From NCBI RefSeq assembly GCF_026151205.1, contig NC_087080.1, positions 9,595,837 through 9,659,836 on the forward strand: a stretch of DNA of 64,000 nucleotides, read 5' to 3'. Origin of the DNA: Bolinopsis microptera (lineage: Eukaryota > Ctenophora > Tentaculata > Lobata > Bolinopsidae). Below are positions 10,268 to 64,000 of this stretch, piece by piece. The notes under the pieces are model-generated. The model searched no databases and was not told where the DNA came from. It saw nothing but the letters and a program-made list of their open reading frames with translations. Positions within the stretch are counted from its first letter, which is position 1; the number at the start of each line of letters is the position of its first letter. The position numbers and the translations under genes were made by a program.

Positions 10268-13200
10268 CACTAGGAGTGATCTCCAACTGGCAGAATTCAT
10301 GGGTGATATTGGGAGAATAGGGTTTTAAGATAAGCCATGACAAGAACCAGATCACAAATGATATCAGAATAGAGACTGGATTGGTCACAGGTAGTTATTG
10401 TATATCTCTATTTGAACTGATTTAATTTAAGAGTCCAATAGCAAATAGAGTAGAATGGATACCCTGTCAACTTCGTGGGAATTATATGCAATTGTTTATA
10501 CCAGTTGTCTGTTATCTCTAATTCTAAGGAGGATCAATGAGATCAAAGGCGTTCCTATCCTTATCCGGGTTAGAAACGACATCTGGGTCCCTACCCTCGT
10601 GCAAAAAATTATTCTCAATTTTCTTCTTGTATTCCACAACTGTATTTTATCAATTACCATATTATGAACCGACCGGATATCCGGCTGAAGGGGAGGCAAA
10701 GGGGATGCCTGCCTTCCGAGATCGCATTAATAAACGGAAAAACATCACTGAAATCTTTTATTTATAACCTATACCCTGGGCGAAACTAAATTAAAATAGT
10801 TTCTCCAATATAAAACTGATTTATGGATTGGAACAGCCCTTATATTATAAGGGCTTGTACATCGACTTTACTTCTATTTTAATTCTATATAAATATAATT
10901 ATCTTCACCCAGGAATTTATAAAAACTGCGAAATCTTGCAGCTTCGAGAAATTAAATTACTTCACATAGCCATGTGTCTACGCGTACTACGCATTCGGCG
11001 GTCGCGCGCTACTGCAAGCGAGAGGGCTCTGGTTAGAGCAATTGAATTACCATAATGATATCAAAGTTCAGACTACGCAATATGTAAGTCAATGAAAATA
11101 AATCCCATGGAAAAAGCGCTTGATGAATCGCTAATGAGAGCGGAAACTGGAAAAAGGACGGTTAAGCAAAACCCTTATGCAAAGTTGCAAATCTGATCGA
11201 AGATATTTTCTTTAATAATATATAACTATAAGGTTGGCTCTTGCTTGTATGTTGTAAAACTAAAAAATGTATCAACTACTATACCCGCCGCGCCGAAGCG
11301 GTGGGTTCGGATCATTTCGTCCGTAAAATTTTATACAGTTTAAAAGATGCAATAAATTATTAATATTGCAATGCGATCCCGGAAAGCGGCTTAAAAGCTA
11401 GGCCTCCCTGGCCCTCTACTTCTAGATGCCGTCAATTTGGGTGCACTTATTTGACTTATTTCGTCCGCTGCTCAGAAGAACGGAATCGTTTAACATTTAA
11501 AATTAACCTAATATATCAATATGTGCCAACGGGAAACCTCAACAATTTTACTATTTATAATTTGTAAAGATATATTTCTACCGAAAGCACATCCAATTTG
11601 ATACGTTTGAAAGTTAATTGACGTGTCAATATGTCATGTCAATTCTTCGCAGCTCGACGAGGCCCAGTACTAATAGCGCATTTCGTTGATTTAATTCTAA
11701 CGTGGTTGCGAGAATGGAGAAGCATTATAATTATATTGAATGCGCGGCGCGGTGAGTACGAGTATAAAAGTTTTATAACTTTCTTGATTCTGTAAGTTAA
11801 TGTGTAACGACCAAAATTGAACGGGGAATCGTTTAATGCATTAATGTTTAAAATAACGTTCGAGGCACCTCGACAAAAGCTACTCACGCTATTGTGCTTT
11901 TTAGTTTTACGGAGAAATAAGACAGTTACGTTTTACTTTTTCATTTTTGAGCTTGTTAAATGTTATTCTCTTCATTAAGTTTGAAAGAAGTTACTAATAC
12001 TGCAATGCGCGCAATCTAGAGAGTGTGCTTTCGGTACGTGGAGATATCAACTGCACCTTTACAAAATCCCACCAAAAATCACGACATGCTATCTATTTTT
12101 TAAATTTTTATACTTATAGTGGACAAATATGATTGGTTCGTTTAATAATTTGTTCCATTTCGTATTTGTTGAGAAGAGAAACACAAATATTTCCAGACAA
12201 GGAAACCATTATTTTATGAATTTATACAGGTGCAATAAGCAATGAATGTGGTTACATAGTAAAATGTATTTTCTCACAGTATCAAAGTCGAAGTTAGAAC
12301 TCACAATTCCTTTATTGTTCTTCTACTATCATGCACCGGTAAATTGGGATTTACCAATGCAAAATGCAAATGGAAATTTATGGTTGACCGATAAGTAATC
12401 GTACGTGATTTAAAATCGTTAATAATTTTGCACAGCGAAATTGCTAAATACCAACTGTAAAAAACCCTAAATTTTAACTATTTGAAAATTAATGGAAGAG
12501 AAAATTATATCACGATTCCGTGTCGATTAAAATCTGTATTACGCATGCAGAGAGGCGCACAAATTGATAGTAAAACTGAAGCTGAAGGCGCAATTTTCCA
12601 ACCAAATTAGTTAACAAATTTAACCACTAGACACATATATACCAATAACATATTACGTTATGTTAAATAAGACAGAATATATACACACAACTCGCGGCGA
12701 TACATGTTCTAAAAAAGTTATAAAAAATAAACGCACGCCTACGAAAAAAAGGTACAATATATAATATAATATGTAATCGCAGTTATATCATACCATACAT
12801 CACACACAACGTCATAAGCGGTGAAAAATTGAGCAACGGAAATTTAATGTTTTTCACGGAGACACTTCGAAACAAACCATGTATCATATTCATTGGAGAT
12901 GACCTTGTATACACGGAGAAATATAACAGAAAGACCAGAAAACAACATCTTAAAAACACCTTGAGCGTATGCGCGCGTGCTGCAATCCAGTTCAACATCG
13001 TATCAACCAATAATGCGGTGGAAGACTTTACCAATTTATGGTTTGAGCTAACCTAATCTTAAAATCTATCTCAGAGTCAAATATAACAAAACTCAATTTA
13101 TGCTACTAGAATGTATTCTAGTCTAACCTAACGCTAGGTAAATATAGAAAAATGTAGATTTTTATGCTTTATATATCCTCCTTTTCGACTATGTATTTGG

Positions 13201-13849
13201 GTTTACATTTAAAAAGTATAGCAAATTCGGGATGATTTTAAACCATAATTTATCAAGAGCACTTAGCTTGGCGCTCACCAAGGAGATACACTGTCTAAGA
13301 CAACACATTCTTATCAAAACACCATACTCTGAAACACATGTGTTAAAACCGAGCAAAAAATTAAAAATCAAATACCAATTAACAAGCTCGCCAATCAACG
13401 AAAAACCAGTTAATTAACCAATCAATCAATTAATTAACTAATTAAACTTAATTAGCTTATTAATCAGTAAAACGTTCACAGCAGGTCCCAGCTGATAAAA
13501 TAAGCTACTTTGAACTAAGAGAAGGCCCTATTATCTATCATAGTAAAACACTGTCAGTGTTCCAAAACAGGATCACAATAAGGACAGTCGGTAGGTTGGA
13601 CGTTATCTTGTTTTTCTCCGGGTCTTTCAGCCTATTCACTATGGTTAGAATTCTGGATGAAATCTAACGTTTTGTAGGGGTCGATTATATAGCCTGAGGA
13701 GAGTGGACATCAATTAAGTTGGAAATGAATAAATCTCGAGGACAAAGAACCGCTTTAAACCCATAATGTGGTTAACATTTTCAACCGCCGTGCATTTCAA
13801 CGCTGGACCTAAAGCGATTAAATCTGAATAAGATAACCCACGACTCTAG
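10268..13849. other. Intergenic, no supported gene
   Basis: AT-rich sequence with a few GC-rich islands (10980-11040, 11285-11320, 11390-11480). Short open frames overlap on both strands with no recognised motif. An open frame ending at 13056 looks somewhat protein-like (see findings). The rest may hold 3' UTR of the TNNI3K-like gene or old element remains. Confidence 0.5.
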
Positions 13850-13850
13850 T

Positions 13851-14288
13851 CTCTACAAGGTTTAAAACTAACCGTTACTTGCAGCAAGAGAACCCTGTTG
13901 TCTACAAGGTTTAAAACTAACCGTTACTTGCAGCAAGAGGACCCTGTTGTCTACAAGGTTTAAAACTAACCGTTACTTGCAGCAAGAGAACCCTGTTGTC
14001 TACAAGGTTTAAAACTAACCGTTACTTGCAGCAAGAGAACCCTGTTGTCTACAAGGTTTAAAACTAACCGTTACTTGCAGCAAGAGAACCCTGTTGTCTA
14101 CAAGGTTTAAAACTAACCGTTACTTGCAGCAAGAGAACCCTGTTGTCTACAAGGTTTAAAACTAACCGTTACTTGCAGCAAGAGAACCCTGTTGTTTACA
14201 AGGTTTAAAACTAACCGTTACTTGCAGCAAGAGAACCCTGTTGTCTACAAGGTTTAAAACTAACCGTTACTTGCAGCAAGAGAACCCT
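13851..14288. repeat. 49-bp minisatellite, left part
   Basis: About nine near-identical 49-bp units (GTCTACAAGGTTTAAAACTA + ACCGTTACTTGCAGCAAGAG + AACCCTGTT). The same array resumes at 15430 after the inserted element, so both parts were one array. On the minus strand each unit carries the codons GSLAASNG and TAG that end the TNNI3K-like protein. Confidence 0.95.
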
Positions 14289-15427
14289 AGGGTGAGAATC
14301 CTTGTCACGTTTTTTGGTCAGTTTCGCCGGGGCTCATGTCTCTCCTCGAGGGAGCATTAGTGTCTACAGAAAAACTGACAAATCCTAGCGAAGTCCAATC
14401 CGAACCACATCTTCCATCAGAGGTGGTGCTGGGTCAGCTGGTTACTGAACGGATTGGCCTGGAGAATGGCATAGTCCTATTATTCTCAAGTTAACCACAG
14501 AGGGGGTCAGGCGCTGTTCGCTCACGGCTGGTTCTTGGAGCCAACACCCTCAGCCCCACAGAAGTGGGAGCACTGTCGGTGGTGGCGCACCCAGAAAACG
14601 GACAGTGTCTCTCCTTCTTTCTTCTTGGACTTGCATTGCTGCTGGCGAGTCAGCCAGTAGCAATGCAGCATCTCACTCACTCAATCACATCAGCAGTTCA
14701 AACACAGAGACTGGCACTCTCTACTCCGCCACGGAAAGTGGACAAAATAACCCATCCAGTCATGGAAAAATGACATTATTGAACCAGCCGCAAAACCATA
14801 TAAACCACGGAATATCACTAAAACTCCAAAGTGAGCGCTCTACAACAGAAAGAGTCCGGAAAGCGCCAAGGCAAACTAGCATAGAAATACCGCGCACGAA
14901 CATATTTTCACGAGCAACTATAGACTACTTCACAAACGGCATCACATGACGTCAAAAGATAAATACGTGAAACCAAAGATAAACCAAAGGAACATCACAC
15001 CAGGGTTCGAGTTTAATATCATCTCAACTCGATCCTCCTAAATACTAAAAGCACGACACAACCTCGAGGATCACCAGGGCAGGCCCGCTAGCATAATGCG
15101 GTGGTAGTTCCTCGAAGTAACGCACTACCTTTTCCGGGAGGGTGTTTCGACACCTGACTCCAGACGGGTTCTATGGAGTCTCTCGATGACGGATCATTAT
15201 GGCAGATAACCTTAGGGTCATCGCCGATCCACCGGGTCATAACTATGTTATTGTTATGTCTTTTGGACGTACCGGGCTCTGCGAACCCCATGCCAAGCAG
15301 AGCAAAAGGTACAAAGCCTGCAGTCCAAAGGAGCTCCATCAGACGTTAGCCACAAGGCGGACGTAGCCTCCTTGCTAATCCGGGGAGGTAGAGTGAGCAC
15401 CCTCGACCAAAAAAAAAGAAAGAAAAA
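14289..15427. mobile_element. 1.1-kb retroelement inserted in the 49-bp minisatellite
   Basis: About 1.14 kb of unique, GC-richer sequence interrupts the array. It ends on the plus strand in an A-rich tail (AAAAAAAAAGAAAGAAAAA), and AAGAGAACCCT, part of the array, borders it at 14278-14288 and 15428-15438. This fits target-primed insertion of a non-LTR retroelement or a non-autonomous derivative, oriented plus. Short frames inside match nothing I recognise; no RT motif is visible, so it is either a SINE-like element or an internally deleted or 5'-truncated LINE. Part of the short duplication could be chance overlap with the tail. Confidence 0.75.
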
Positions 15428-15703
15428 AAGAGAACCCTGTTGTCTACAAGGTTTAAAACTAACCGTTACTTACAGCAAGAGAACCCTGTTGTCTACAAGG
15501 TTTAAAACTAACCGTTACTTGCAGCAAGAGAACCCTGTTGTCTACAAGGTTTAAAACTAACCGTCACTTGCAGCAAGAGAACCCTGTTGTCTACAAGGTT
15601 TAAAACTAACCGTTACTTGCAGCAAGAGAACCCTGTTGTCTATAAGGTTTAAAACTAACCGTTACTTGCAGCAAGAGAACCCTGTTGTCTACAAGGTTTA
15701 AAA

Positions 15704-59258
<43,555 letters not shown>

Positions 59259-60998
59259 ATTCTAGCATCATTTGTTGCCCACACCGGGGCTTCGGATATA
59301 CATTACGTCATTACAAACCTATCAGAACCTATAGGGAAATGTTATTATAATAATCTTGTAGTGTACCAGTAAATATGATCTGATATGAAAGAGCCATGTC
59401 ATCAGATAATTGTAGAGCTCAGATATTATTTATCGAATTTCAGCGAACAATGATATTTTCAATTTTTCAATGATTAAAACTTTTAGCTTAAATCAGTATT
59501 CTATTAAACAGTAAAACAAATGGGTTGGGCCTTGGGAGGCGGGACATAAATATAATATCATGTAAAATAAGAAAATCATAAGTTTTATATTGGTCACACG
59601 GTATTTAAAAGCAAACTTATTCAACAAGAAATCATTTCCTAAGAACTAGAATCTGAAACAATTTGAGAAAATGTCGTCTCAAATGTACTATATCCTATGT
59701 TCAGAAAACTTTGATTCAGCATGTGATTATTCATTGACATCATATTAGAATCAAATTGTAGCAAGAATCAGTTGACACGCATTTGAGAAATAACAAAGTA
59801 AAATGTTCTTAAAAGTTATAAAACATTTATTTAATTTTAACGTTCTATTTGATCTATCGTTCTATCTTATTATAATATTCTACACACAAAATTATACTTG
59901 CTTAAAAGATTTTTCAAAAGCTAGTCAGATTACACTTGAACAAGTTTGTTTATCACTTAATCTATGATACAAATATTTTTGAAATGACTTTTGATATATC
60001 ATATTCTAGTAATTTACTACTGCACTAGCATTAAAAATCTAAGGAACTGCATTCATCAAACTGTAACAAACACATCAAAAATAAATTAATTGTCAATAAA
60101 ATCAATGCATACCAAAATCAATTATCTTTTAAATCTGATTTTTATTCTTCTAGCCATATTTTTGTCGAATTCTGTAGTATCTTCGAGTTTGATTACAAAG
60201 GGAATCAAGCATAAATGAACTTATAAAATAGCTGATAGCTGCAAAATTTCATAAATTACACATAAATATGTAAATAGATAAATCATAATCACAAACTTAA
60301 TAATTTATTGATGCTTAAATCGAAGACGGTTCAAAACATCAATTAGATTCTATGATGATAGATCAGAATTTAAAAGTTCAAATCAAAGTCATCATCGATG
60401 GTTACAACCAATGACACTGATACGAGTTTTTGCACTGACCGAGTCTGACTTGCACTTCAAAAAACCTATCCTTAAAGGACCAACCATGATAAAACATTAA
60501 CCATATAATAGTAGAAATTAATAATAATAAATTAATAAAAAACAAAATTAGTATAAGTTACTTAACCCCAGGAGACAGTTAAAAGTCATCACATTTTGAA
60601 ACACCTGGGTGCTTTCAATTATTAAAATTAGGCTTAACAAGGCAATGATAGAAAAGGCGGAACACTTTTAGTACCGTAACCCCAACCTGACATTAAGATG
60701 TGTATAAATCATGTAAAAGCAATATAAATAGCAAAATTTAAAATTCGTTAATAATTATATTGAAATTCGTCAGATGAGCCAAGAATACAGTCCAAGCGAA
60801 AAATCAATCATTATCAATATTACCATGAAAGGTTATAACAAATATAATAATAAATAAAATAAATAGTCAAATAATTGCTATCGAATGCTAATGTCACGAG
60901 CATCAACACAACATTCAGATAGCTTAACTTTAAAAATTACAACGACAACAATTTTAAATTTAAGTCAGCATGTAGATCGACTAAGATTGGGCTATGAC
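59259..60998. other. Intergenic region upstream of the TNNI3K-like start
   Basis: AT-rich sequence between two minus-strand genes. It should contain the TNNI3K-like promoter and 5' UTR and the astacin 3' UTR. I recognise no definite motif. Confidence 0.5.
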
Positions 60999-62618
60999 TT
61001 AATATGAGAAATAACTTATCTTTACAGAACTCAGGGGAGAGTTTAAAACCGTTTCCAATATGACAACATTGCTATGAACATAGATTATCTGTGATTTCAT
61101 TGAACCACACAGTTTTTTTAACATCTTTTGGCCGTTTCCAGTTTTTATCATCAGGAATTCCTCTTTACAGTCTGTTTGGAAGGTCTCTAATGATGTTATG
61201 ACAAGGACAACTTTCTTTTGCCGCCTGAGAGAAATCTTGGCAATGCATGCAAAAGGTCTTTCAGCAGGAAACATAATTTCTGCAGCGGATGTCACATACA
61301 CGTTGTCACAGGAGTTACCTTCTACAGATAGTGAATAGTACTTTTGTTCAGCAGGAGGGTGTACAGGAGGGCGACAAATTTTTGGCTTTCTGGAGCATGG
61401 GTTAGGGACAAATTGGTAGAAGACTTTAAATCCCTTCAGTTGAACAGAGCTGTCAGATCGAAACAGTAATCTAACAAAAGGACTTCTAACAATCATCTTT
61501 CGTTCAAACTTATTTCCACAAAATTCAGCCACAGATTCCCAGTCATTTTTAAACCATCTCCTAATACTCAGCACGTCAAATAAACATGTATGACTTGACT
61601 CTAGCTCTAACTTGAAGATCTGAAGTTTAATCTCATAATCAGTTGGAGCTCGGATCTCCCAAGAGCAGCTAGCATCTGGAGGATAATTGTAAGGGTAATT
61701 TGGAGAGAAAATCATCCCCTCAGGTTGTTCAAACCAATGGCCATTACAAGACAAATGGCAACTTTTCCCATCACTCCCAAGTAGATAACCTCTACGACAA
61801 CGACATTTGTATCCCTTGTGAAGCTCCACACAGTTATGCTGGCAGTCTCCATTGTTCTTTTGACATTGATTCTTATCAGGTCTGCAGTGATATAGCTTAT
61901 TGGCCTGACGGATGTCACTTATTGATAGCTGTTCTCGTTGGCCGATAGACTTGAACTTAGATACTGGAATGAGGGTTTTCTTGTCATTATCTCTGCTGAA
62001 TGAACGTGGGCTATAATGCATGATACTGTTGTAGTCATACCGTTCTCCCAGGCTGTTGATTTCAGTAAGATTTTTCTTCTCGAAGTTGTGAAGTGATTGG
62101 GGATCAATGTTTTCCTCTCTAAGTTTAACAAATCGGTCTCTATCAGGTCTTACATGCTCATGCCAAAATCCAATTGCGTGACCAATTTCATGGAGCATGT
62201 GACCAACATTCTCACAATCCTGACCACTTATGCTTATTTCCTGAGGCTTGTTATTCCCAAACTGCTGGCGACCAACAAAAGAGCAACAGCCACAATCTTG
62301 GGGTTCAAATTTAAGCCCATACGTCTCATTGGAAAGTGGTACAAACTTCAAACAAGTATGAGCTTCCCAGATTCGAATAGCAGTTTTTATGTTTTCATAT
62401 ATGTTATCAGTAAATGCATGGGAAATAGAGTATGGTATGACACCATGAGGCCAAAGGAGATCCCTCACAAATGTTGCACCACGCTTTTCTCTGTGAGAAT
62501 CAGTCTTTACTGCGATATCACTCTGTATCCTATGATGACTAGCATGGCATGGGCTATTGATAGAAGGGGTGGACTGAGAAGAAAGAGTGAATAAGATAAA
62601 GTATGCGAAGGTTAGCAT
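60999..62618 (-). CDS. Secreted astacin metalloprotease with EGF and CUB domains, intronless
   Basis: 539 residues in one exon. A signal peptide (MLTFAYFILFTLSSQS) is followed by a short prosegment with a furin-type site REKR at 43-46. The astacin domain has the zinc site HEIGHAIGFWHEH (143-155; His143, His147, His153, Glu144) and the Met-turn SIMHYS (198-203). A calcium-binding-type EGF domain spans about 252-287 (six cysteines, CxCRRGY...). A CUB domain starts at about 291 (CNGHWF... IFSPNYPYNYPP) and ends near 403. The last 135 residues look like a second, diverged CUB. This order resembles BMP1/tolloid proteases but with fewer CUB/EGF modules. Such enzymes cut matrix proteins and chordin-type antagonists; the substrate here is unknown. 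All catalytic residues are present. Confidence 0.95.
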   Translation of the reverse strand: MLTFAYFILFTLSSQSTPSINSPCHASHHRIQSDIAVKTDSHREKRGATFVRDLLWPHGVIPYSISHAFTDNIYENIKTAIRIWEAHTCLKFVPLSNETYGLKFEPQDCGCCSFVGRQQFGNNKPQEISISGQDCENVGHMLHEIGHAIGFWHEHVRPDRDRFVKLREENIDPQSLHNFEKKNLTEINSLGERYDYNSIMHYSPRSFSRDNDKKTLIPVSKFKSIGQREQLSISDIRQANKLYHCRPDKNQCQKNNGDCQHNCVELHKGYKCRCRRGYLLGSDGKSCHLSCNGHWFEQPEGMIFSPNYPYNYPPDASCSWEIRAPTDYEIKLQIFKLELESSHTCLFDVLSIRRWFKNDWESVAEFCGNKFERKMIVRSPFVRLLFRSDSSVQLKGFKVFYQFVPNPCSRKPKICRPPVHPPAEQKYYSLSVEGNSCDNVYVTSAAEIMFPAERPFACIAKISLRRQKKVVLVITSLETFQTDCKEEFLMIKTGNGQKMLKKLCGSMKSQIIYVHSNVVILETVLNSPLSSVKISYFSY

Positions 62619-63509
62619 TCACCTCAGTCTTTCAATATTGTGTCAGCATCACTTTTCAGAAGTTAATTGGCCATCTTTTCCATTCCTGCGATAAGATTTT
62701 ATAAAATACAAGATTTAAAACAGATATTATTATTATATGGTGTATTCCAAAAAATAAAGATATATCATGCAACGGTTCATTAGTTATGAACACGATTTAG
62801 TAATTCAAACTTAACACTCTATGGTCAGTAGTGAAACACAATGGTCAACATTTAAGCAACATATGAGTCGGTCAATTCATAGTAGTAAATCCTTAACAAC
62901 AATTACTATCTCTTCTTTATATTTGTTTCACTAAAATAAGTTTCACTACTAAAAGGCGTAAAATAAATATATGAAAGCAAATAGAAACGGCTCATAAGGG
63001 TGTAATTAACATTCCAGAGCAACACAGCCATGAACTCCATATCAATATCAAGAATGTCGTGACCCATCCACCAGCGAATGGTCATCAAAATGTAATGTTT
63101 AACAACATTCGCTTGTGGTGTTATCAATAGCATCGCTTGACTGTAGCTACCATGACTATCCCACTTTTATAGTGCTCAGGACATTTTATCGACTAGAATT
63201 TAAAAATGAATGTGCACAATCAACACAACTTCTTATGGAAGGACTAATTTGCCATTAGTTGTATAATACCTATACACCTACATGGCAGGAAACTATGGGA
63301 TGTATGAACATCAGCCCACTATACAGGACGCTCGTCGCTCTTACTCAATTTTAAAATTTGATGATCGCAGACATTTGACAAAGTTGACAGTTGAACAACC
63401 TTCAACACTCAAATAATGAATACCAGGTTTTCAATGCACACATTTTATCATCATGGTGAATTAAAAACTGTATAAACAGCCTTTATAATATATGTTCCAT
63501 ATATTATAT
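62619..63509. other. Upstream region of the astacin gene
   Basis: AT-rich with no recognised gene. It should contain the astacin promoter; no clear TATA box was found. Confidence 0.45.
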
Positions 63510-64000
63510 ATGGACCGTCGACGGGTCTAACTCGGCGCGCGTCCTGTTAGGTTGTAAACCTACATGAATACTTGGAGAAAAAAGTGGCGCGCGCTACATC
63601 GAAGACATTTATACGAATTTTATCAATTACCAAAATGTTTTGTCCTCAATTTTGCAGTAAATGTTGTATACCAAAAGTTGCTTCTAAGTATGATAATTAA
63701 TAGTACAAAATCACCATGCAGCTTACTGGGCGACGTTCACTCTGTGATCATCCCGCTGAATCTTTATAAAATATTTAACGGGTAAAGCAATTGTAAAATA
63801 TTTTTTTCAAGTATTAGACCGTCGACGAGTCCAACTCGGCATGCGTTTTGTTATAAACTAAGTTATAAACTTGTAGCGCGATGCACTACTGGGCCGCGCC
63901 GCGCATCAAATGATTCTTCTCGCAACTTCGGTAGATCGGCGAAATGCACCGCTGGGTCTTGACGGATGTTACTCGTCTAAATTTCTTCGAAGTAGCGCGC
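63510..64000. repeat. Pair of direct repeats with GACCGTCGACG(G/A)GTC(T/C)AACTC
   Basis: Two related GC-rich stretches begin about 63512 and 63819, each GACCGTCGACG.GTC.AACTCGGC followed by .TGCGT or .CGCGT and, later, GCGCGCTAC or GCGCGATGCACTAC. The second continues to the window edge. They may be ends of an element lying partly outside the window. Confidence 0.5.

Overview
The window is animal nuclear DNA: AT-rich, spliced genes with GT-AG introns, many micro- and minisatellites, transposable elements, and metazoan gene families (MEKK1-type MAP3K, SIX homeobox, TNNI3K, actin, ShKT-domain protein, astacin/EGF/CUB protease). Very short exons, intronless companion genes and a Naiad-type Penelope retroelement suggest a non-vertebrate animal, perhaps a cnidarian or another marine invertebrate. 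I cannot name the species. All names come from reading translated sequence against remembered family features; no search was run.

Layout. (1) 613-8601, plus strand: the 3' part of a MAP3K1/MEKK1-like gene. Thirteen exons join in frame into 735 codons ending in a complete kinase domain. One exon holds an in-frame TAG that an alternative acceptor would remove. (2) 9103-10002, minus: an intronless SIX-type homeobox gene, tail to tail with MAP3K1, whose SIX domain lacks its first part. (3) 10003-15703: mostly unassigned sequence, then a 49-bp minisatellite split by a 1.1-kb retroelement. (4) 15704-59258, minus: one 43.5-kb gene, an ankyrin-repeat kinase orthologous to TNNI3K. I reconstruct 25 coding exons that keep frame throughout and give 839 residues from a conserved N-terminus to a stop. 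(5) Inside its introns lie an intronless actin gene with its own CArG/TATA promoter, a secreted ShKT-domain gene, two long inverted-repeat elements (2.3 and 3.3 kb), an ORF1-only LINE, several MITEs, and a 5'-truncated Penelope-like element with its GIY-YIG nuclease N-terminal to the RT, flanked by a 14-bp target-site duplication. (6) 60999-62618, minus: an intronless secreted astacin metalloprotease with EGF and CUB domains.

The most unusual patterns are these. Tandem repeats in the TNNI3K-like gene repeatedly start at, or copy, exon/intron borders. The 49-bp minisatellite carries the last codons and stop of that gene. The Naiad-like insertion sits only 27 bp from a splice acceptor, and its target-site duplication contains the likely branch-point sequence. 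The actin poly(A) signal lies about 20 bp from an antisense TNNI3K-like exon.
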